Assembly: GCF_014222285.1 (NCBI RefSeq)
Contig: NZ_JACKZS010000006.1
Span: forward strand, 1-64,000
Length of the DNA: 64,000 nucleotides
Direction: 5' to 3'
Source: Nostoc sp. UCD121
GTDB taxonomy: Bacteria > Cyanobacteriota > Cyanobacteriia > Cyanobacteriales > Nostocaceae
In this document: positions 17,818 to 27,186 of the stretch, piece by piece
Position numbering within the stretch: the stretch's first letter is position 1
How the letters are laid out: the number at the start of each line of letters is the position of its first letter
Notes under the pieces: generated by a model
Database searches by the model: none
What the model was told of the DNA's origin: nothing
The model's input: only the letters and a program-made list of their open reading frames with translations
Translations under genes and position numbers: made by a program

Positions 17818-18704
17818 TGGCTCTACTCATGTGTAGTACTGGGAAATTTAACACTTGAGGATAAACAGGTTTGAGTTACTAACTTTCAGCCGAAGGAACA
17901 GGCAATGGGCAACAGTGAAGATTTTTGGTTAGATGGGGATCTTGTTCCCTCGACTTTTCATCGGGTCAGAAGCCCCGTCCCAATGGGACAATAGTATTGG
18001 ACGGGTTAACTACCTTCCAACTCCTGCCCTCTTTCCTCTTACCTGTTGCCTATTGCCTTTACCTAAACTTATTATCGCAATCAAGTTTGAAATTTTGATT
18101 TTTCTAAAGGAATTTTCTGGAATTTCTTAACTTCTAAGCTAGATGCTAAATGTTTCGAAATTTTGCAAGGAATATTTAGCGCTACAAATGATACTTGCCA
18201 AGATTTAGAAACAATTCCCCACTAACACTTTCGGACTAAGGCACTGTGTTGGAGTTGACATTTTAACTACTGAAACAACATCAGGAAGACAACTATGAGA
18301 TTCTTCTTCTGCGGGAGCATCCACTTTTGGCAGAAGCCCAAATAAAATGTAGTTTAGGAAATAAATGGTCAATTTTGTCGAATAAGCTGTTACGCAAATA
18401 AGATTGCACATCAACTGGTGAGGTTATCCTTTGTCCTTGGTAACACACAAATGACTAATGACTAATGATGGTCTACACGGAAAATAGTGCAATATGTAAG
18501 CGCGTTAGCTTACAAGCTTTGCGCCGTCACGGTCTTGAATTGAAGCTGTATGTACGACAACCATCAAAATTAAACTAAGAAATGTTGGGGTGAACGTTGG
18601 AAGCGCAACACTTACGCGCTGCTATCCAGTTATGCTTTCCTTTTTCAGGATTTGCTGAAATTAATCTTGTAATACAAAATGTAATTAAGGGTAATACTTA
18701 AACT
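17818..18704. other. 887-bp spacer with repeats, no convincing gene
   Basis: This holds the start region of the lipoxygenase operon and of the GNAT gene. I see a hairpin at 17974-18005 (CCCGTCCCAAT against ATTGGACGGG), a short TGACTAA-type tandem repeat near 18451-18466, and small open stretches without recognisable products (for example a cysteine-containing 69-codon minus-strand frame at 18205-18414). Around 18500-18578 a plus-strand frame reads QALRRHGLELKLYVRQ before a stop, possibly the tail of a lost gene. Nothing here is secure. Confidence 0.4.
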
Positions 18705-19580
18705 ATGAGCCAGTATCGTTTCAAACAGTCATTCTCTGCTGAACCCAGCATCAGCGATAAGCTTTTTGACTTGATGGAAGTCACATTTCCCGGACTCACG
18801 AGTTTAGCAGAATGTGCAAGAAAACTAGGTGCATCCTGGGAAACAGCTTCAACTCCGTTTATTCGCTTTCATGATGATATGGCTATTACCCATGTGGGAG
18901 TGTTAGAAATTCCTATGCAAATTATGGGACAAAAGCTCACTGTCGGAGGAATTCATGGAGTAGCTACCCGTCTAGAATTTCGCCGGAGAGGTTATTACCG
19001 TGAAGTAATGGAAGAAATGCTAAGATATTGCGATCGCATTTACGAAACCTTGGTATTAACAACACCACAGCCAGAATTTTACTTACCTTTTGGCTTTCGT
19101 GTAGTCGAAGAACATATCTTCAAAGTTAAATGTGACTCTACAGCTAGCACTGATGGCTTCAGAACACTGGATTTTACAGATACCAAAGATTACACATTGC
19201 TACACAGACTTTTAGAAACACGTGCCCCTGTCTCTAACATAGTTGGCGTAGTCAAGGAAAAACCTGTGTTCTGTGTCAATGAAGGAAGTCGCACTTTATA
19301 CTATGCAGAAGATTTAGATTTAATCGCCTGCATGGAGATAGAAGATACCCGACTTCATCTTTTTGATCTCGTAACACCGCAGATATGCTCTTTGAAGAAT
19401 ATTCTTGCTAAGATATCTCAACCGATTGAAGAAGTAGTGATTTACTTTAGTCCAGAACTTTTAGATGTTAAAGATGTGCAAGCATTCACCCATGCGTTTG
19501 ACGAAACTGTGCTGATGGTTCGTGGTAATTTTGCAGCAGAAGGGGAAAAATTTATGCTGCCTCGTTCTGCAAGGTGTTAA
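18705..19580 (+). CDS. GNAT-family N-acetyltransferase
   Basis: The 291-residue protein has an N-terminal GNAT domain. The acetyl-CoA binding motif A is seen as VGGIHGVATRLEFRRRGYYREVMEEML in two parts, with RRRGYY the Q/R-x-x-G-x-G/A-like turn, followed by FYLPFGFRVVEE, the typical motif B end. The C-terminal half resembles the extended Eis-like acetyltransferases, which have a second, degenerate GNAT-like domain. It acetylates an amine with acetyl-CoA; the target is unknown. The gene is monocistronic, 59 bp before the Uma2 gene on the same strand and possibly co-transcribed with it. It is not close enough to the biosynthetic cluster to assign to it. Confidence 0.75.
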   Translation: MSQYRFKQSFSAEPSISDKLFDLMEVTFPGLTSLAECARKLGASWETASTPFIRFHDDMAITHVGVLEIPMQIMGQKLTVGGIHGVATRLEFRRRGYYREVMEEMLRYCDRIYETLVLTTPQPEFYLPFGFRVVEEHIFKVKCDSTASTDGFRTLDFTDTKDYTLLHRLLETRAPVSNIVGVVKEKPVFCVNEGSRTLYYAEDLDLIACMEIEDTRLHLFDLVTPQICSLKNILAKISQPIEEVVIYFSPELLDVKDVQAFTHAFDETVLMVRGNFAAEGEKFMLPRSARC

Positions 19581-19639
19581 GTTACTCAAAAACAATTGAA
19601 TCATAATAGAACTGAGAGTTTCATCATTACGACTGCTTT

Positions 19640-20392
19640 ATGATGTATCAAACTGACCCGCCGCGATCGCCAAAAGATGTATTGCCGACCATGTATGATC
19701 TTCCCAGTGAAGACCCAGAGGAGCCTGGTTTGCCCGATCAGTTTCATTTATTGCAACCTCGTCTGTTAGACGAAACCTTTCGTCCACAGAATTATCCTAG
19801 TGATGAGATATTTGTTGCTAGCGATCTGAATCTTTATTACGATCCGCGCCATCCACTGTGGCATAAACGGCCAGATTGGTTTGCTGTTTTAGGTGTTTCG
19901 CGTCTCTACGAACAACGAGATTTACGCTTAAGTTATGTTGTTTGGCAAGAGGGAGTTCATCCTTTTATTGTGGTTGAATTGCTGTCTCCAGGCACTGAAA
20001 AGGAAGACTTGGGACAGACATTGCGGGATATCAAGCAACCGCCAGGAAAATGGGAAGTATATGAACGGATTCTACGTGTTCCTTATTATGTAGTATTTGA
20101 TCGGTACAAATATGAGTTTAGAGTATTTAAATTGGAAGGTGGTCGTTATGCTGAGATAGCACTCTCAGAGCCACGTTTTTGGATACCGGAATTAGAATTA
20201 GGCTTGGGTGTGTGGCAGGGACAGTATCAAAACGTAGAACAGCCGTGGTTGCGCTGGTATGATTGGACAGGGTCCTGGGTATTGACTTCTACAGAACAAG
20301 AAAGCCAACGGGCTGAACAAGAAAGACAACGGGCTGAACGGTTGATTGCACAACTACGAGCGCTCGGCGTTGAACCCGATGTAGATACTTAA
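19640..20392 (+). CDS. Uma2-family (DUF820) nuclease-fold protein
   Basis: The 250-residue protein has the conserved Uma2 sequence order: RPDWFAVLGV, FIVVELLSPGTEKEDLG with the Glu of the PD-(D/E)xK nuclease-like core, then YYVVFDRYKYEFRVFKLEGGRY. The C-terminus ends in a short Glu/Gln/Arg coiled tail with an imperfect repeat (EQERQRAE). Cyanobacteria carry many paralogues and none has a firmly known role. They are thought to be restriction-endonuclease-like and may be mobile or defence related. The first of two adjacent ATGs was taken as start. The stop codon overlaps the stop region of the convergent gene by 4 bp. Confidence 0.8.
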   Translation: MMYQTDPPRSPKDVLPTMYDLPSEDPEEPGLPDQFHLLQPRLLDETFRPQNYPSDEIFVASDLNLYYDPRHPLWHKRPDWFAVLGVSRLYEQRDLRLSYVVWQEGVHPFIVVELLSPGTEKEDLGQTLRDIKQPPGKWEVYERILRVPYYVVFDRYKYEFRVFKLEGGRYAEIALSEPRFWIPELELGLGVWQGQYQNVEQPWLRWYDWTGSWVLTSTEQESQRAEQERQRAERLIAQLRALGVEPDVDT

Positions 20393-20922
20393 TTCCTCAC
20401 AAGTTTGCTCTTTTGAGAATAGTCTGTATAGCCTTGAATATTCTCTGGTTCAAATTGACCCAGTACACGCGAAGCTTCGCGTGTTAAATCCTCATTTCCG
20501 GTAACTACAATTAGGTATTTACCAGCATTCAGACGGTTACGATAGGGTAAAGCATCGCCACTGCCAACTGTTATGCCGGTTCCGCGACCAATTAAAGCAG
20601 CCCCCAAAGCACCGCCTATAGCTCCTAAAATGCCGGCAAGAAATTCATTGCCAAATCGAGCAAACTGGGGAAATAGTTCAACTTCTGTGAAATGGTTGAA
20701 GGCATAACCTGCAACAAATCCAAAGATTACAAGCCCCCCAAAGAGCCGAGTTGATTGTTTGCGGGCTTGCTTGTCGGGATCAATCATTCCAAATTCATCA
20801 GCACTTAGATAACCATCTCCCAAAATATTCACTTGTGAAGTTGGCAAGCCTGCTTTTTCCAGAGCAGAGTAAGCGGCTTCTACTTGTATTCGATCTGGTA
20901 AAACTGCAACAAGGTAATTCAT
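20389..20922 (-). CDS. Glycine-zipper membrane protein, stress-type
   Basis: I place the start at 20922, where an ATG (MNYLVAVLPDR) follows an AAGGAAATCC ribosome site. The open frame extends upstream to 21009 but that part runs into the ChaB gene region and lacks such a site. The protein (about 177 residues) starts with a ferredoxin-like regulatory region (VEAAYSALEKAGLPTSQVNIL). Two hydrophobic segments follow, the second a glycine zipper (GAIGGALGAALIGRGTG), and a second ferredoxin-like part closes it (KYLIVVTGNEDLTREASRVL). It resembles small stress-response membrane proteins of the general-stress-17M kind. It is probably co-transcribed with the upstream ChaB-like gene (65 bp). A perfect 20-bp palindrome lies inside the coding sequence. 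Confidence 0.6.
   Translation of the reverse strand: MNYLVAVLPDRIQVEAAYSALEKAGLPTSQVNILGDGYLSADEFGMIDPDKQARKQSTRLFGGLVIFGFVAGYAFNHFTEVELFPQFARFGNEFLAGILGAIGGALGAALIGRGTGITVGSGDALPYRNRLNAGKYLIVVTGNEDLTREASRVLGQFEPENIQGYTDYSQKSKLVRN
20465..20484. repeat. 20-bp perfect palindrome inside a coding sequence
   Basis: ACACGCGAAGCTTCGCGTGT is its own reverse complement. It lies in frame in the glycine-zipper gene and encodes part of LTREASR. CGCGAAGCTTCGCG-type palindromes are dispersed in cyanobacterial genomes. Confidence 0.7.
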
Positions 20923-20987
20923 AAGGATTTCCTTTTTAACAAAGATTTTTTGTGCAAAATTAATAAAACTGCTGAATACGATCCGAG

Positions 20988-21191
20988 CTATTCTGGCTTT
21001 TTGTGCCATTGCCCATCGTTGCCTTTTTCATAATCGCGTTTCACAGCGCTCCAAGCAACACGAAAAGCACGCTCCTCTTCATCATATTCTTCTTGAGCAT
21101 TGTTAAATGCAGCTCGAAAAATTTCTTGGGCGTGTTTGGGTAAGTGATCTTTGACTGAATCAGGTAAGTCTGCAATCTCTTGGTAAGGCAT
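20988..21191 (-). CDS. ChaB-family protein
   Basis: The 67-residue protein fits the ChaB family: an N-terminal DLPDSVKDHLPKHAQEIFRAAFNNA-like helix region (seen as PDSVKDHLPKHAQEIF), an acidic middle (EEYDEEERA), then FRVAWSAVKRDYEK and a basic end (GQWHKKPE). The length is normal for the family. ChaB was first described as a regulator of the ChaA cation antiporter, but its biochemical role is unsettled and no chaA is nearby. It is upstream of the glycine-zipper gene on the same strand, a pairing consistent with a stress operon. The ATG at 21191 has a purine-rich stretch (GGAAAAG) just upstream. Confidence 0.8.
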   Translation of the reverse strand: MPYQEIADLPDSVKDHLPKHAQEIFRAAFNNAQEEYDEEERAFRVAWSAVKRDYEKGNDGQWHKKPE

Positions 21192-21661
21192 AAATTTCTT
21201 TTCCTTACTTGATGGAGTAATGTTAAATATAGCTGTTCTCGGCCCTTAATAACCCAACCCCCTAAGAGCAAGCTAGAAAGGCAAGGTGCTTTCATACGAA
21301 GAAATAAAAATATATAAGTCTTGATTTCTCATTTTGTGATATAGCTTTTTACCCATCTCCAAACCTCTCTCCGTTTCGGGGAGAGGCTTTGAAACCCAGT
21401 TTTAGTTTTTTCTCTGGTTGTATGAAACCACACTGCTTAGAGCAAGCTAGGAGGGGGCTATGATGTACCTTTTAAAAAATGCCGCCGCTTTAGCTTTACC
21501 TCTAAAGACAGATGGTTTTGTGCGGATTCATCATTATTTTTACCTGTCATTACATTTTTCTTAATTTAAAATATTTAGTCTTTGCCAATTTACTCCAACA
21601 ATTACACGACCTTAAATAATTCGTAATTATTAAGTACAAATTCTTTAAAGTCGTGATGGTG
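21192..21661. other. 470-bp spacer with a stem-loop repeat
   Basis: There is no convincing gene. An inverted repeat at 21364-21386 (CCTCTCTCCG, TTT, CGGGGAGAGG, one mismatch) is a common dispersed form in Nostoc-like genomes and could act as a terminator for the minus-strand gene ending at 21662. The phrase AGAGCAAGCTAG occurs twice (near 21263 and 21438). The ChaB promoter should lie close to 21192. Confidence 0.45.
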
Positions 21662-22105
21662 TTAAAAACTAATTATTTGTGGCTTAAAACTCGATACACT
21701 ATCCCAATAATTCACCTGGTTAATATTCACCTCAATCAAGGCAATATCGGGTTCATCCAATCCTTTAGGAAACCAGGTTTGAAGTTCCGGCTTCCATAAT
21801 TCTCGCATCTTGTTGCGGTCTTTCACTAGTTGTGATGTACCTGAGATAGAAACATATTGCTGCTGTTGAGGTGACGAAAAACTAACATTGACCTGCTCAT
21901 GATGTTCAATCTCAGCTACCTTATGGGAACCAGCGTAAGTAAAGAACCAGAGTGTGGCTTCATCGTTAATCTCACCACTTTTTGACATGGGGTAACTATG
22001 CAAACTTCCATCATCATCGACTGTGGTAAACATACCATAATCAATATCTTTGATTAGTTCATACAGCTTTTGAATCTCTTGAGCGCGGTCTGTAGAAGTT
22101 GCCAT
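21662..22105 (-). CDS. Pyridoxamine-5'-phosphate-oxidase-like general stress protein
   Basis: The 147-residue protein has the split-barrel flavin-binding fold order: KDIDYGMFTTVDDDGSLHSYPM at the N-terminus (YGMFTTVD and the S-x-P-M end), LWFFTYAGSHKVAEI, and VNVSFSSPQQQQYVSISG. This matches the general stress protein 26 subgroup of the PNPOx-like superfamily, which binds FMN or F420-like cofactors rather than making pyridoxal phosphate. The C-terminal VNYWDSVSSF is also typical. It probably functions in redox stress. It is alone on its strand, with more than 400 bp on the downstream side. Family confidence is good; the reaction is unknown. Confidence 0.82.
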   Translation of the reverse strand: MATSTDRAQEIQKLYELIKDIDYGMFTTVDDDGSLHSYPMSKSGEINDEATLWFFTYAGSHKVAEIEHHEQVNVSFSSPQQQQYVSISGTSQLVKDRNKMRELWKPELQTWFPKGLDEPDIALIEVNINQVNYWDSVSSFKPQIISF

Positions 22106-22464
22106 TGTTTGTACTATTTTCTCTATTTACTACTGGACTATAATTTTTGATTACAACCAGCTTGTAGGATGGTAAAGTTATGTTTTAGTATTAGCTTTTT
22201 TAGTTTAAATTGCGTGAGTCTACAGGTGTAATTCTATTAAAATTAGCTTTTTTATTTCTATCTATAGAGATATTGATTGGGAGTGAATATTCTGTGTACA
22301 CACATTTAGTCATAGTAAGGTGAACTTTATGCTTATTTCTTTAGGCATAAATTTTATAATTTTTGTCCTTAGCATAGCGTAAAGCCTTCTCTATCAGAGG
22401 TTTTGTCAACTGCATATTTTCTCCACAAGATGCTAGTTGTAGTCCATTCTGGCTTGTATTACGG

Positions 22465-22607
22465 GAGCAATGCCATTTTGTGAGGTCGGCTAGTTGTATC
22501 TTCTAAGCAAGATTACTACAATTATTGTATTAAATACTAAGTCTATACGTGAAAGTTGATTAGCGATCGCTCTCCAGGTGAGGTCATCTCACAAAATCGC
22601 ATTGCTC
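22465..22607. repeat. MITE-like element with 20-bp inverted ends
   Basis: GAGCAATGCCATTTTGTGAG (22465-22484) is mirrored by CTCACAAAATCGCATTGCTC (22588-22607), one mismatch in 20. About 100 bp of non-coding sequence lies between, including a HIP1 site. Size and structure fit a small non-autonomous element, but no target duplication is evident. Confidence 0.55.
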
Positions 22608-22947
22608 GCAAGTGTAGTCGCTTTTATCATTTGATCCTGCTGTCACTTGAAAATATTATGCTCTGCTGGTTAGTTGTTTTTTCAATGGGCAGTCTCAATA
22701 TTTAACAGCTTTGTAATCATTACAGTTGATAATCTTTTTTGATAAATATATAGATTACATGATCGTGTAGCCTTTCCCCCATTTTTTAAATTGAGTAGAA
22801 GATGCAATTCTAGCTTTGATATAATTTCTCAACAAAGTGGTATTGTTAGATCAACTTAAATCTGCTTTGTCAAAGTCACTTGCGTGCAGCTTTACCTTGT
22901 TACCAAGAGGCTGCTCTTTGAAATGACCAAGAAATAATTTACTACTA

Positions 22948-23010
22948 CTTGTGGGGTGGACATCTTGTCCGCCCTCAGTTACTGGTTAGCTCTTTGGCCT
23001 ACCCCACAAG
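22948..23010. repeat. Palindromic dispersed repeat
   Basis: CTTGTGGGGT and ACCCCACAAG form exact 10-bp ends about 43 bp apart, enclosing a second small hairpin (GGACA-TCT-TGTCC). This CTTGTGGGGTGG...CATCTTG form is a widespread repeat in filamentous cyanobacteria. Confidence 0.65.
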
Positions 23011-23137
23011 AAGAGTTGGATGTTTTTTTATTTGGAAGTTTCTTAGTAGAGGTGCAGAAGGGCAAAGGGAAAACTCTTCTCTCCTGCTTGTCTTTTGACC
23101 AATAAGCAGTTTTAGTCACCAAGCGTTACATCTGTAA

Positions 23138-25255
23138 ATGGTGGTGTTAATGAGGATTGATAGTTTAGTCAGAGTTTACAAAAGAAAATCAATACGCGTT
23201 TTACCCTTAATACTCAGCTTGATACTGGTTTTGTTTGTCGGAAGCCGCACTATAGCTGTACCAACAAAATCCACAGAGATATTATGGGATACATACGGTG
23301 TGCCGCATATTTACGGGAAAGATAACCAGAGTGCATTTTATGCCTTTGGTTGGGCACAAATGCAAAGTCATGGAGATTTACTTTTGCGTCTCTATGGTCA
23401 AGCACGGGGACGCGCAGCCGAATATTGGGGAAAGGAATACCTAGAGTCAGATCGTTGGGTACAGACTGCGGGAGTACCACAACGCGCTAGTACTTGGTAC
23501 AAAGCACAGAGTCCAACTTTTCGTAGTTATCTTGATGCTTTTGCTGCTGGGATCAATGCTTATGCAAAACAAAATCCGAAGTTAATTGACAATCAAGTTG
23601 AGATAGTGCTACCAGTCAGGGCAGAAGATGTCATGGCTCACTTACATCGGGTAGTCAATTTCACCTTTGTGGTAAATCCAGAGTCAGTATTAGACCTGAG
23701 CAAAGAAAAGTTGCAAGCAGGATCTAATGGTTGGGCGATCGCACCAAGTCATTCTGCGAATGGGAATACCATGTTGCTAGCAAACCCACACCTACCTTGG
23801 TCAAATTTATTTTTGTGGTATGAAGCCCAAATCACCGCACCAGGGATTGATGCTTATGGGGCAACACTTGTAGGTATTCCTGTATTAGCGATCGCCTTTA
23901 ACAACAACTTAGGTTGGACTCACACCGTCAATACTTATGATGGTTGGGATGTTTATGAACTCACACTGGCAGGTAATGGATACCAGTTTGATGACAAAGT
24001 TCGTAACTTTCAGACAAAAACCCTCTCCTTAAAGGTGAAGCAGAAAGATGGCTCCTTGCAAGAGCAACCATTAGTCGTGAAAAGTTCTGTCCACGGGCCT
24101 GTGGTAGCCGAGAAAAATGGTAAAGCCGTGGCGCTAAGAGTTGCAGGTCTTGACCGACCAGGTGTACTCCAAGAGTGGTGGGATATGGCACGAGCAAAAA
24201 ATCTTGCCCAGTTTGAAAAGACACTCCAGCGCTTGCAATTGCCGATGTTTACGGTGATGTATGCGGATCGAGAAGGGCATATTATGCACCTATTTAACGG
24301 TCAAGTTCCAGTACGCTCTAGTGGTGATTTTGAATACTGGGAAGGCATAATCCCAGGAAATACATCTAAAACCTTGTGGACAAAACTTCATCCTTACCAA
24401 GATTTACCGCGCATAGTTGACCCGAAGAGTGGCTGGTTGCAAAATACAAACGATCCACCTTGGACAACTACATTTCCAGCCGCCATTAAAGCAGATAATT
24501 ACCCGCCTTACATGGCACCTCGTTTCATGGATTTTCGCTCCCAACGTTCTGTAAGAATGCTGGCTGAGGATGACAAAATCTCTTTTGATGAAATGGTTGC
24601 ATACAAGCACTCTACTCGTATGGAATTGGCCGATCGGATTTTGGATGATTTAATTCCGGCTGCACGCAAATATGGTCAGGGTTTAGGACAAAAAGCAGCC
24701 AATGTCCTAGAAGCCTGGGATCGGCAAGCCAATGCAGATAGTTGCGGGGCCGTATTATTTGCTTTTTGGGTGCAACAGATGGACTTAGATAAAACGTTTA
24801 GTAAACCCTGGAATGAAAACTCTCCACGCACCACACCCGATGGTTTAGCTAATCCTGAAAGTGCAGTTGCAACTCTGCAAGCAGTCGCAGCAGAAGTAGA
24901 AAAGACCTATGGAGCGCTTGATGTACCGTGGGGTCAGGTTTTTCGGCTACGGTTAGGTGATGTCGATTTGCCTGGTAATGGTGGAGATGACGACCTGGGA
25001 ATTTTTCGGGTACTAGAGTCTGCTCCTGGAATAAACGGGCAGTTCCAAGCTGTTGGAGGTGATTCCTATGTTGCTGCAATTGAATTTTCTAACCCTGTAC
25101 GAGCAATGGCACTCACCAGCTACGGTAATGCATCTCAACCCGGATCGCCCCACATTGGCGATCAGTTACAGATGTTCGCTAACAAAAAATTGCGGGCTGT
25201 GTGGCGCGATCGCTCAGATATTCTTGCTCATCTAGAAGAACGTAAAATATTCTGA
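23138..25255 (+). CDS. Penicillin-acylase-family N-terminal nucleophile hydrolase (AHL-acylase/PvdQ-like)
   Basis: The 705-residue precursor has an N-terminal signal or anchor ([16 protein letters not shown]), then the family opening [14 protein letters not shown] and the [15 protein letters not shown] segment. The self-cleavage site is Gly195-Ser196 in [12 protein letters not shown], which would release a beta chain starting with the nucleophile Ser. NPHLPW and [18 protein letters not shown] further on are beta-chain family motifs. The group includes N-acyl-homoserine-lactone acylases (Anabaena AiiC) and PvdQ, which removes the fatty acid from a pyoverdine precursor. It is convergent with, and 400 bp from, the end of the NRPS operon, so a role in deacylating that product is possible but unproven. 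ATG 23153 (MRIDSLV) is an alternative start. Confidence 0.82.
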   Translation: MVVLMRIDSLVRVYKRKSIRVLPLILSLILVLFVGSRTIAVPTKSTEILWDTYGVPHIYGKDNQSAFYAFGWAQMQSHGDLLLRLYGQARGRAAEYWGKEYLESDRWVQTAGVPQRASTWYKAQSPTFRSYLDAFAAGINAYAKQNPKLIDNQVEIVLPVRAEDVMAHLHRVVNFTFVVNPESVLDLSKEKLQAGSNGWAIAPSHSANGNTMLLANPHLPWSNLFLWYEAQITAPGIDAYGATLVGIPVLAIAFNNNLGWTHTVNTYDGWDVYELTLAGNGYQFDDKVRNFQTKTLSLKVKQKDGSLQEQPLVVKSSVHGPVVAEKNGKAVALRVAGLDRPGVLQEWWDMARAKNLAQFEKTLQRLQLPMFTVMYADREGHIMHLFNGQVPVRSSGDFEYWEGIIPGNTSKTLWTKLHPYQDLPRIVDPKSGWLQNTNDPPWTTTFPAAIKADNYPPYMAPRFMDFRSQRSVRMLAEDDKISFDEMVAYKHSTRMELADRILDDLIPAARKYGQGLGQKAANVLEAWDRQANADSCGAVLFAFWVQQMDLDKTFSKPWNENSPRTTPDGLANPESAVATLQAVAAEVEKTYGALDVPWGQVFRLRLGDVDLPGNGGDDDLGIFRVLESAPGINGQFQAVGGDSYVAAIEFSNPVRAMALTSYGNASQPGSPHIGDQLQMFANKKLRAVWRDRSDILAHLEERKIF

Positions 25256-25312
25256 GGTCAATAGTCTACTTTTAGCGTTTGCGATCACCCACAAACTTTT
25301 CAGGGACAATAA

Positions 25313-25705
25313 TTAGTCTATAAGGCTGATGCTGTCTAGACTTAAGCTTAGTTTTTGGAAATGCCTGGGGCGATCGCATCCAAGAAATATAGCGGTTCTC
25401 AGTTGGGTGCAATATAGTAATTCAATATTGATGATCAAGGTGAAATTCCTCAACACTCCATCACGCAGAACTTCCAGGAAATTAGTGGAGGTAAATGAGC
25501 AATCGATGCTGTTGGCGAAGTCAAAAACGCTCTTGTTTGGGTAAGTCAGTTCAGCAATCAAGCGATTGAGAGCTTTCTGAACACCTTTGTAACCAGGAGC
25601 CGACTTACTTAAGATCCAATAAAATGCGATCGCTTCCTTGTTAATAGGGTTTGACGTACTAACCCTGCTTTGGCGATCGCTCTCCAGCATCATAGTCAGG
25701 CACAA
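25313..25705 (-). CDS. Doubtful open frame at the end of the NRPS operon
   Basis: A 130-codon frame overlaps the last 47 bp of the exporter gene and fills the gap to the convergent acylase gene. I do not recognise the product. The middle (YKGVQKALNRLIAEL and SVFDFANSIDCSF) looks more protein-like than the ends, and there is no clear ribosome site. It may be a degenerate fragment or chance. The surrounding 25256-25658 has no other gene and no clear terminator. Confidence 0.25.
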   Translation of the reverse strand: MCLTMMLESDRQSRVSTSNPINKEAIAFYWILSKSAPGYKGVQKALNRLIAELTYPNKSVFDFANSIDCSFTSTNFLEVLRDGVLRNFTLIINIELLYCTQLRTAIFLGCDRPRHFQKLSLSLDSISLID

Positions 25706-27053
25706 TACTTTCTACATTTCGCAGCCTTTGCCAAGTATATCCAGCTAAACCAAGAAGTACACCCAAGAACGAAAACAGAGTATATTGCAGTGCCATCCCT
25801 GAACTAGAACCAGTACCAAAAAAACTGCCGAATATAGGCGCTAGGCTACCTTCAGGCATCATCGCTGGGCGGAAAAAATTATCCGCCAAAGGCCCAGCGA
25901 TCGCCAAGCCTAACGGTGAAGCTATGAGAGTGAATAGATAGCGAGTAGTAAAAACTCGTCCTTGCACATTTGGTGGTACTTTAGATAGCCAAATTACTTG
26001 ATTTGAACTAGAAACCCACGGCCAAAATACAGATGCCAAAAAGCCAGTAATCATCCAAGTTGAAGGTAGATTTGCCAAGCTAAAGACCATCATGATGCTG
26101 TAATGCAATATGATGCCTAGTAATAAACCGTGAATGCGGGGTTTAAAACCGCCCCAAACACTCAGCCCTAAAGCACCAACTAGACCGCCTAAACCAATAG
26201 CAGATTGGATGCTGGCAAACACTGCGGGATCGCTGCCACTGCGAGCCAACAGAAAAGACGAATGTATTCCAAAAAGAATAGAATCAATTGAGTGAAATAT
26301 GAATAAGAATAATAGAAGATTTAGTAAACCAGAGCTTTTAATAATGTAGCGTAAACCAAATGTCAAATCTTGCCAAATATTTGCCTCTTCTAAATCCTTC
26401 TCACTTGGTAAAGGTTGTGGTATATGTACGATGCAGATGGTACCGATCGCCAGTATAAATGTAACTATATCAACGGCTAAAATACCTTGCAGACCTATTA
26501 CATAGTAAAGTGCCCCAGCTAGCCCTGGCGCTATGATATTCGAGCTAAACTGACCTATTTGTTCACTCATGACAACAGCTCTGGTGTAATGCTGTTTAGG
26601 AACAACCAGAGAAATTGAAGTTGAAAATGCGAAATATTGCAGGTGACGAAAAGGCCCAAGTATGACAGCAGAGGCGTATATATGCCAAATTTCTAGGTGG
26701 TTAGTTAAAAAAAGTAAAAAGATACTAATAGTAGAGATACCCGATGCTGCATCGCCTAAAATCATCAAAACTTTGCGATTACAACGGTCAACAATTATGC
26801 CAGCAAATAGAGTAGTAATTAATCTGGGCAATTGGTTAAAAAGGATAATTAAGGATAAGGAGGTTGCTTTACCTGTAATATTCCAAGCCCATAGTGTAAT
26901 AGCAAAATCAGTCATTTCGGAGCCAAGCATTGACAGCACCTGAGTGCCCCAGATAAGTAAAAAGGTGCGGAAGTTGGGTTGAGAAATATATTCTTCTTTC
27001 AAAGTTAAACTCCTAACACAATGACAGAAAATTTTGCTCTTTTTTAATTGCAC
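25659..27053 (-). CDS. MFS_3-type exporter of the NRPS cluster
   Basis: The 464-residue protein has about twelve hydrophobic segments and major-facilitator features: the loop GIIVDRCNRKVLMILGD between helices 2 and 3 and the FRHLQYFAFSTSISLVVP region. The spacing resembles the MFS_3 group, which contains the enterobactin exporter EntS and macrolide exporters. It is the last gene of the long minus-strand run, 133 bp after the cupin_8 gene, so it probably exports the peptide product to the periplasm or outside. The N-terminal 30 residues before the first helix are hydrophilic. Substrate assignment is by context only. Confidence 0.82.
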   Translation of the reverse strand: MQLKKSKIFCHCVRSLTLKEEYISQPNFRTFLLIWGTQVLSMLGSEMTDFAITLWAWNITGKATSLSLIILFNQLPRLITTLFAGIIVDRCNRKVLMILGDAASGISTISIFLLFLTNHLEIWHIYASAVILGPFRHLQYFAFSTSISLVVPKQHYTRAVVMSEQIGQFSSNIIAPGLAGALYYVIGLQGILAVDIVTFILAIGTICIVHIPQPLPSEKDLEEANIWQDLTFGLRYIIKSSGLLNLLLFLFIFHSIDSILFGIHSSFLLARSGSDPAVFASIQSAIGLGGLVGALGLSVWGGFKPRIHGLLLGIILHYSIMMVFSLANLPSTWMITGFLASVFWPWVSSSNQVIWLSKVPPNVQGRVFTTRYLFTLIASPLGLAIAGPLADNFFRPAMMPEGSLAPIFGSFFGTGSSSGMALQYTLFSFLGVLLGLAGYTWQRLRNVESIVPDYDAGERSPKQG

Positions 27054-27186
27054 ATACTGTTAACTTTCTTGACCAGCACAAAAAATAAGATAGCTAGAGC
27101 AGAACATTGCTTTAAACCAAGCATCAAAACTAATCAGATTTAAAAGTTTAAGCTGATTAAGAAAAAATACTATGTAATTATTAAGT

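Larger units (their letters stand above)
22106..23137. other. 1.03-kb gene-free spacer with two inverted-repeat elements
   Basis: I find no credible coding region here. It holds a 20-bp imperfect terminal inverted repeat pair at 22465/22588 and a compact palindromic repeat at 22948-23010, both described separately. The promoters of the PNPOx-like gene (leftwards) and of the acylase (rightwards) must lie in it, but I cannot point to boxes with confidence. Confidence 0.5.

Noticed and set aside
18205..18414. 69-codon minus-strand frame with several Cys, a possible small peptide gene
   Set aside because: No ribosome site, no recognisable leader or core pattern, and the sequence lies in a repeat-rich spacer; it is likely chance.
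20923..21009. N-terminal extension of the glycine-zipper protein
   Set aside because: A good ribosome site precedes the internal ATG at 20922 and the extension runs into the ChaB coding end.
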